Below are positions 7,130 to 11,867 of a stretch of DNA of 11,867 nucleotides, piece after piece; positions within the stretch are counted from its first letter, which is position 1, and each line of letters begins with the position of its first letter. Location: contig JAURAE010000037.1 in the NCBI GenBank assembly GCA_030829675.1, positions 1 to 11,867 on the forward strand. Direction: 5' to 3'. This DNA is from Schleiferiaceae bacterium. GTDB taxonomy: Bacteria > Bacteroidota > Bacteroidia > Flavobacteriales > Schleiferiaceae. The translations under genes were made by a program, and so were the position numbers. Under the pieces are notes generated by a model. The model was not told the DNA's origin. It did no database searches and saw only the letters and a list, made by a program, of their open reading frames with translations.

Positions 7130-8253
7130 CTACAACAATATTCTTTATTTGTCTTCTTTGGATCACCATACCTTACTTATGGTATCCGTTATGGCAACTG
7201 GCCTTTCCAGGTAAGCCAATGGAAATTAACGCACCAACTTCCTTTCCAAGGATTAGTGTAGTGTTTGCAGCGTACAACGAGCGAACCATCATTGAAGAGA
7301 AAATCAGGAGCATTTTCGCCTCTCATTACCCACAAGATCTCATTGAGGTTTGGATAGGCAGTGACCTTTCGGATGACGGTCAAGACGATATCATTTATGA
7401 ACTTCAAAAGGAGTTTCCAGGACTAAATCTGCACGTTAATACCGAGCGTTCCGGTAAGTCTGCCACTATTAATAGATTGGTGGAACTGTGTTCGGGAGAG
7501 ATCATCGTTGCCACTGATGCCAATATCATTTTTGATGAGAATACCCTAGTGGAATTGGCGGGTCCAATTATCTCCTACCAGGCCACCGCAGTCGCGGGTA
7601 CTTTGACCTATGGGAAGGCAAAGACCGCCGGTACCACAGCAACCACGGAGCGACAATACCTCACCATTGAGAATAAAATACGTAAATCTGAGAGCCAGAA
7701 ATACGGATTTTGCCTAGGCATGGAAGGCGGTCTGTACAGCATGCGCAAATCTGCATGGCAACCTATTCCTCCGCACACCTTCATGGAAGATTTCTTCCAA
7801 ACGGTTCAGCTCATTCAGAACGATCATCGAATCTTCTACAGTGGTACGGCCCTTGGATATGAAGATGTGAGCACCTCATTGAGAGAGGAATTCAAACGCA
7901 AAAAGCGCATCAGCATTGGGAATTATCAAAACTTAAAACGCTTCCGTAGCCTACTACTGAAGAAAGTTCATCCCTTCGGATGGGTCTTTTTATTCCACAA
8001 AATTTTGCGCTGGACTGCACCTCAAGCCATGCTCATCGGGGCCTTGGCCTTAGTATTTACTCCCTTTGCACTACCAACATTTACAGGTGTTGCGGTGTTA
8101 GTATTGTTGGAACTGCTCTTCTATCGCGGTGCAGGTCCTTTGGTGTATTTTTGCGCCATGAATCTTGCAATGTTGCAAGGTTACCTAACCTATTTACAAG
8201 GGGTGTCGTCGAGTGTATGGCAACCCACCAAAAGAAATCAGAATGAGTCTTAA
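7117..8253 (+). CDS. Membrane-anchored glycosyltransferase family 2 protein
   Basis: This 378-residue GT-A enzyme resembles processive inner-membrane transferases that extend polysaccharides. It has an N-terminal helix (about 3-25), a cytoplasmic catalytic domain, and three or four C-terminal helices (about 287-363). Catalytic motifs are AAYNE (51-55), SDLSDDGQDD (82-91), the RSGKSATIN loop (111-119), TDAN (133-136, in the DxD position, with Asn as the second ligand), MEDF (223-226, the general-base ED motif) and KRKKRISIGNYQNL (260-273) in the place of the Q/RxxRW acceptor motif. It is likely to work on the same glycan as the GT4 gene it overlaps by 13 nt. Its stop overlaps ribB by 11 nt. 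The polymer is unknown; cellulose or hyaluronan synthases are only distant relatives. Confidence 0.9.
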   Translation: MVLLATTIFFICLLWITIPYLWYPLWQLAFPGKPMEINAPTSFPRISVVFAAYNERTIIEEKIRSIFASHYPQDLIEVWIGSDLSDDGQDDIIYELQKEFPGLNLHVNTERSGKSATINRLVELCSGEIIVATDANIIFDENTLVELAGPIISYQATAVAGTLTYGKAKTAGTTATTERQYLTIENKIRKSESQKYGFCLGMEGGLYSMRKSAWQPIPPHTFMEDFFQTVQLIQNDHRIFYSGTALGYEDVSTSLREEFKRKKRISIGNYQNLKRFRSLLLKKVHPFGWVFLFHKILRWTAPQAMLIGALALVFTPFALPTFTGVAVLVLLELLFYRGAGPLVYFCAMNLAMLQGYLTYLQGVSSSVWQPTKRNQNES

Positions 8254-9352
8254 CACCATAGAAGAAGCAATAGAGGATATCAAAGCCGGTAAAGTGGTCA
8301 TTGTTGTCGATGATGAGGACCGCGAGAACGAAGGTGATTTCGTTGCTGCAGCCTCTAAAGTCAGCCCAGAGATGATCAATTTCATGGCGACTGAGGGTCG
8401 TGGATTGATTTGTACGCCCATTCTTCCGGCGCGTGCGTCGGAATTGGACCTCCCTCCTATGGTGAACAATAACACGGACACCAATAAAACGGCCTTTACG
8501 GTGAGCATTGATCGTATTGGAGAAGGTTGTACCACGGGAATTAGTGCTTACGACCGATATATGACCGTGAAGTCGTTAGTAGATCCTGCGATCAAGCCGG
8601 AACAACTCGCGCGCCCCGGTCATATTTTTCCATTGATTGCCAAACAAGGCGGTGTCTTGCGCCGTGTTGGCCATACCGAAGCCGCTGTAGATTTGGCTCG
8701 ATTGGCTGGATTAGAGCCCGCCGGAGTTATTGTAGAAATCATGAACGAAGACGGTACCATGGCGCGTTTGCCCCAGCTTCGTGACATCGCAGTGAAACAC
8801 GGCCTAAAAATCGTATCGATTGAGGATTTGGTAGCGTATAGAATGGCGCAGGAAAGTCTCATAGAATTGGCCGAAAAATTCCAAATAGAAACGCCACACG
8901 GCATGTTCTGCCTGCACGCCTTTGAGCAAAAGACCAATCACCAAGTGCACATCGCCCTAACCATGGGCCAGTGGACAGATTCGGAAACTGTACCGGTACG
9001 TATTCAAAGCGCGGGGGTAGCCAATGACATTTTCCACCTACTTACCAGCAATGAAAGTTCTCAGCTGGAAAAGTCTTTAAAAGCCATCAGCCAACGAGGA
9101 AAAGGAGCGATTATTTACATGAATCAAGAGCCGAATGGCGACCGATTACTCCATAGAATTCGCTCGTTCAACAAAGGGAACTCCACGCAGAAATCTAGTT
9201 TCAGTAAAGATGCACGAGATTTTGGGGTTGGCGCTCAAATCATTAGATTTCTAGGAATTAAGCATATCGATTTGCTGACCAATAACCCTATTAAGAGAAT
9301 TGGGGTAAGCGGATACGGCCTTGAAATTGTACAAAACTCACCCTTGGATTGA
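8243..9352 (+). CDS. ribB: 3,4-dihydroxy-2-butanone-4-phosphate synthase (RibB) fused to a degenerate GTP cyclohydrolase II domain
   Basis: The protein has 369 residues. The N-terminal half (1-205) is a complete DHBP synthase, converting ribulose 5-phosphate to the four-carbon precursor of riboflavin: DDEDRENEGD (23-32, Mg and substrate ligands), EGRGLICTP (51-59), TTGISAYDR (97-105), RPGHIFPL (124-131), GHTEAAVDLARLAG (143-156) and the Glu of IMNEDG (166-171). The C-terminal half (206-369) keeps the GTP cyclohydrolase II fold, with RDFGVGAQII (325-334) and LLTNNPIKR (344-352). However, the zinc-binding Cys cluster is absent (252-275 reads VRIQSAGVANDIF... with no Cys) and the GRGIGL catalytic stretch is missing, so RibA activity is very unlikely. 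As I recall it, this decayed fusion is characteristic of flavobacterial RibB. The ATG at 8243 is chosen by homology (MSLNTIEEAIEDI); it overlaps the GT2 stop by 11 nt. Confidence 0.93.
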   Translation: MSLNTIEEAIEDIKAGKVVIVVDDEDRENEGDFVAAASKVSPEMINFMATEGRGLICTPILPARASELDLPPMVNNNTDTNKTAFTVSIDRIGEGCTTGISAYDRYMTVKSLVDPAIKPEQLARPGHIFPLIAKQGGVLRRVGHTEAAVDLARLAGLEPAGVIVEIMNEDGTMARLPQLRDIAVKHGLKIVSIEDLVAYRMAQESLIELAEKFQIETPHGMFCLHAFEQKTNHQVHIALTMGQWTDSETVPVRIQSAGVANDIFHLLTSNESSQLEKSLKAISQRGKGAIIYMNQEPNGDRLLHRIRSFNKGNSTQKSSFSKDARDFGVGAQIIRFLGIKHIDLLTNNPIKRIGVSGYGLEIVQNSPLD

Positions 9353-10179
9353 GAGAAGGAAACACCATAGCAGGAGCCATCAGGTTTTACAGGTCATTTG
9401 ACCAATTACCTTCGCTAGGTGCTATGTTCCTATTGACCGGTCTTAGCGGTATCTTCGAAACTCTTCCCATCCTGGCTTCCCTCCCACTGTTGCGAACCAT
9501 TTTCCTTGATCAGCCCAGCATCCACATTGCAGGCATGGACTTTCAATGGATGGAATATGGAGCCATCCTGCTGGTAATTCTCGTAGCGCGACTGATTCTA
9601 GGGTATTTGATTCAATACAAGAATGGTTCCATTAGGGTCCAATTAATGACGGAGTTCCGCCAAAACCCTTCCTATGATAGAAGCGCTCGATTTGAATTTG
9701 GAAAACGCACCCAAGGGTTAAACTTCCTGTTTGTCGGTTGGTCTCAATTCGTCCCAGGCATAGCTTTTCTAGCACTAGGTGTGTTCCTTATGCCAAAATT
9801 TGGAGCCTTAGTTCTTGCCACACTTTTGCTATGGTCGTTCTTGATCAACCAGCTGAAGAAAAAGCAAGACCAACAGCACCATTTGGTGTCGGAACTGCAA
9901 CGAGAATTGGACGCTGAAGAAGATGACAATCTCGTATCGCAGTGGGGACAGGCCAGACAACGCGCCATTCACTGGGATGCGCTCAATAAAAACGCACGTG
10001 AATTCATCATTCTATCGACCTTGGTTCTTAGCCTATGGGCTGCCGAGCAATGGGGTTGGTTGGGCGAAAATGCCTCTTTGATTTCCATCATTATGCTGCT
10101 TCGTGGCATGCAGCAACTCTACACGGCGTACCATATGTCACAGCAATTGTCAGGATTGCGTCGTTACTTCAAATGTTAA
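9349..10179 (+). CDS. Integral membrane protein resembling an ABC-exporter transmembrane domain without an ATPase domain
   Basis: This 276-residue protein is not assigned to a named family. Six membrane segments are visible: about 24-45, 70-90, 124-148, 150-168, 217-234 and 241-261. Order and spacing resemble the TM1-6 domain of type IV ABC exporters: GIFETLPILASLPLLRTIF after the first helix, LARLILGYLIQYKNGS-like second helix, a long charged cytoplasmic segment (169-215, helical, Gln/Glu rich) between helices 4 and 5, and RGMQQLYTAYHMSQQLSGL after helix 6. The protein stops there, so the nucleotide-binding domain is absent and no Walker motif is present; the segment between helices 2 and 3 is also short. 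The proposed start is TTG at 9349, overlapping the ribB stop by 4 nt; an ATG at 9424 would cut into the first helix. It is the last gene of the operon. Relation to ABC exporters is inference from pattern; function unknown. Confidence 0.7.
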   Translation: MREGNTIAGAIRFYRSFDQLPSLGAMFLLTGLSGIFETLPILASLPLLRTIFLDQPSIHIAGMDFQWMEYGAILLVILVARLILGYLIQYKNGSIRVQLMTEFRQNPSYDRSARFEFGKRTQGLNFLFVGWSQFVPGIAFLALGVFLMPKFGALVLATLLLWSFLINQLKKKQDQQHHLVSELQRELDAEEDDNLVSQWGQARQRAIHWDALNKNAREFIILSTLVLSLWAAEQWGWLGENASLISIIMLLRGMQQLYTAYHMSQQLSGLRRYFKC

Positions 10180-10184
10180 TAATA

Positions 10185-10209
10185 GGTAGTTCCCATTCAA
10201 GGGATTACC
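10185..10209 (+). repeat. Imperfect inverted repeat (hairpin) after the operon, overlapping the next promoter
   Basis: GGTAGTTCCC (10185-10194) can pair with GGGATTACC (10201-10209) around a six-base loop ATTCAA: four pairs, one G-T wobble, one bulged T, then four more pairs. It starts 6 nt after the stop of the membrane-protein gene and is followed by TTTGTAAT, a poor U-tract. It may be a weak terminator for the ftsK operon, or an operator, since its right arm runs into the TACCTTTG element. No test is possible from sequence alone. Confidence 0.4.
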
Positions 10210-10213
10210 TTTG
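10206..10213 (+). promoter_or_regulatory. Putative Bacteroidota -7 promoter element (TACCTTTG) for the lipoprotein gene
   Basis: TACCTTTG is a full match to TAnnTTTG and ends 29 nt before the lipoprotein ATG, so the leader would be about 23 nt. The -33 region is not convincing. The box overlaps the right arm of the hairpin at 10185-10209. This is the only intergenic gap between the long operon and the last gene, so a separate promoter here is reasonable. Confidence 0.5.
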
Positions 10214-10242
10214 TAATACTAAGCAACCTGAGTTTTCAGCAT

Positions 10243-11867
10243 ATGAAAAGAATTCTTCCTGTGGCTCTTTTAGGAGCACTCGGCTTGTTCAGTTGTCAAA
10301 CTGATGTGGTAAACCCTACCGATGTCAATATTGTCGCCGAACCCGCCCTCACATTTCCATTAGGAAGCGTAAAACTGACCATGGAGCACCTCCTTGCTCC
10401 AGACGATAGCTTGATTTACAATGACAATGCTACTTACAAAGTGGTAGTTGCGCAAGACAGCGTCTTTGGAATCAATGTGAACGATTTGATTTCTATCCCC
10501 GCTCAAAGCCCATCTTCTAGCTCTATCAAAATGGGAACTATTGCGGTGGACAACGTAACCATGTCTCAGAGCATTGGACTTGGAGCCATTGCGAGTGATG
10601 CGGGTTTGACCTCTAACACTGCAGCTCACGGCTCTAATGCACCATTCCCATCACTAAATGAGACTAATATTGGTACTTATGGCAGTGGTGGTTTCGGTTC
10701 ATTTAGTAGCGCTTCATTTTCTAGTGGCACTCTCTCCCTTGAATTGACAAATAACTGGCCTGTACCAGTAACATTGAATGTAGATCTTGTAAATACCTCC
10801 AATGGAAATACAATTGTTTCTTATTCCTTGGCGAATGTGAGCGCTAATGGCGGCTCTACTACAGGCACAGAATCTTTGGTGAACAAGACCTTGCCTAATA
10901 GCATCGGATTCAAAATAACATCGTTGACTACCCCTGGTTCAGGGACTTCTCTTGTCGGAATAGATACTACCGATAATTTGGTATTGGATATTAGCTCTGC
11001 TGGATTAGAAGTATACTCAGCAGTAACTCAAATTTCATCGCAGGCAATATCATCTGATACTCAATTTGTCGACTTAAGCACAGGTGGTAGTGAAGAGTTG
11101 AGAGAACTCAAATTCGCGACTGCAAGTTTTGATTTCGAATTCGAGTCTACTCTTGGTGTAGATGTTGAACTTGACTTGAATTTCCCAGGTTCCGACAAAA
11201 ATGGTAACGAGATTGATACTACGATCTTAATTACGGCGGGCAATACCACTACTGGATCTATAAACATGAATAACACCATTTTGGATCTTACTCAGGACCC
11301 CACTCAGAACCACAGCAGATTGCCTATAGCGGTTAGCGCTACTCTATTGGGTTCTACGAGTATGGTAACTGTGGATAGCTCTGATGCCTTAGATATGACC
11401 TTTGAAATGGCCAATCTTCAGTTCGGTCACATCAAAGGATTCTTCGGCACACAACAAATTACTATTGATGCAGGTGCTGTGGATTTAGCCATTGACTTTC
11501 TTGATAATTTCGAGGGATCGATCAGTTTTGCGGAACCCAGTATTTCTATGGATGTGACAAATTCCATTGGCCTACCCATCGAATTGGTCTTAGATTTCGC
11601 CTCTTATAAGGATGGAATTGCATATGCATTAAACGGTCCTGATTATGTATTGCCTTATCCTACAACACTGGGAAATACAGCGACAGGGACATTGAGCTTT
11701 GATAATACGAACTCATCTATCGTTGATGTCTTCACCCTTCCAAAGGATAGCATTGTATACGGAGGAGAGGTCAATGTAAATCACGATACCGCAACCTTCG
11801 GTACAGATAACTTTGTGACCAATACCTCTTCTATTTCTGGGGATCTTCTCATGGAAATGCCCTTTTA
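10243..11867 (+). CDS. Large Bacteroidota lipoprotein of unknown function, partial at the window end
   Basis: At least 541 residues are encoded, open to the last base. A lipoprotein signal peptide (MKRILPVALLGALGLFSC) ends at Cys18, with a lipobox LFSC that has Leu at -3 and Ser at -1. Cys is followed by QTDVV; there is a single Asp rather than a clear acidic surface-export signal, so location on the inner or outer face of the outer membrane is open. The rest has no membrane helix and is rich in Ser, Thr, Asn and Asp with alternating hydrophobic residues, as in beta-sandwich proteins; a Gly/Ser stretch lies at 147-156 and a VELDLNFPGSD strand near 308-318. The early pattern (FPLGSVKLTMEHLL, DDSLIY, ISIPAQ) recalls a family of Bacteroidota outer-membrane-associated lipoproteins with no known function. 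The last two bases are TA; Tyr is more likely than a stop, judging by how I recall relatives continuing. Likely its own transcription unit. Confidence 0.8.
   Translation, partial: MKRILPVALLGALGLFSCQTDVVNPTDVNIVAEPALTFPLGSVKLTMEHLLAPDDSLIYNDNATYKVVVAQDSVFGINVNDLISIPAQSPSSSSIKMGTIAVDNVTMSQSIGLGAIASDAGLTSNTAAHGSNAPFPSLNETNIGTYGSGGFGSFSSASFSSGTLSLELTNNWPVPVTLNVDLVNTSNGNTIVSYSLANVSANGGSTTGTESLVNKTLPNSIGFKITSLTTPGSGTSLVGIDTTDNLVLDISSAGLEVYSAVTQISSQAISSDTQFVDLSTGGSEELRELKFATASFDFEFESTLGVDVELDLNFPGSDKNGNEIDTTILITAGNTTTGSINMNNTILDLTQDPTQNHSRLPIAVSATLLGSTSMVTVDSSDALDMTFEMANLQFGHIKGFFGTQQITIDAGAVDLAIDFLDNFEGSISFAEPSISMDVTNSIGLPIELVLDFASYKDGIAYALNGPDYVLPYPTTLGNTATGTLSFDNTNSSIVDVFTLPKDSIVYGGEVNVNHDTATFGTDNFVTNTSSISGDLLMEMPF

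Noticed and set aside
7980..8246. Cys/Ser-rich 88-codon frame on the plus strand overlapping the end of the GT2 gene
   Set aside because: Out of frame with a clear membrane-helix region of the glycosyltransferase; composition is typical of a shifted reading of hydrophobic codons.
10360..10629. Minus-strand open frames inside the lipoprotein gene (also 11061-11279)
   Set aside because: The plus-strand frame is open for over 1.6 kb with a lipoprotein signal; the antisense frames are shadows with no start context or domain.

Overview
The window (11,867 bp, moderate GC) looks like a chromosomal segment of a marine-type Bacteroidota, most likely a member of the Flavobacteriales. Three things point there: the gene order ftsK-lolA-lptF...ribB, the flavobacterial form of RibB with a decayed GTP cyclohydrolase II half, and promoter-like TAnnTTTG elements in front of all three transcription units together with an absence of strong Shine-Dalgarno sites. 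The taxonomic call is inference from gene content, not from a marker gene.

Left block, minus strand (1-1400): two paralogous guanidine-modifying (amidinotransferase / arginine-deiminase fold) enzymes overlap by 11 nt. Upstream is a complete DDAH/arginine-deiminase-like hydrolase. Downstream is ctlX (citrulline-utilisation hydrolase type), whose C-terminus lies outside the window. Together they suggest arginine/citrulline catabolism. A short divergent intergenic region (1401-1515) carries a TATTTTTG element on each strand.

Main block, plus strand (1516-10179): seven genes with no gap larger than 2 nt, five of the six junctions overlapping, so very probably one operon. The order is ftsK (chromosome translocase), lolA-like periplasmic lipoprotein carrier, an LptF/LptG-family permease, a GT4 glycosyltransferase, a membrane-anchored GT2 glycosyltransferase, ribB with a degenerate RibA domain, and an integral membrane protein that resembles the six-helix transmembrane domain of an ABC exporter but has no ATPase domain. 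The theme is cell division plus envelope biogenesis (lipoprotein and LPS transport, glycan synthesis), with one riboflavin gene embedded.

Right block, plus strand (10180-end): after a 63-nt gap holding a hairpin that overlaps a TACCTTTG promoter element, a large Ser/Thr/Asn/Asp-rich lipoprotein gene begins and runs off the window end still open.

I see no RNA genes, insertion sequences, CRISPR arrays or phage genes, and no stretch over 300 bases without a gene. The points most worth a second look are the ATPase-less ABC-exporter-like protein, the zinc-ligand-free GTP cyclohydrolase II half of RibB, and the apparent insertion of two glycosyltransferase genes between lptF and ribB. I found no convincing wholly new system; most of the window is well-recognised housekeeping and envelope functions.
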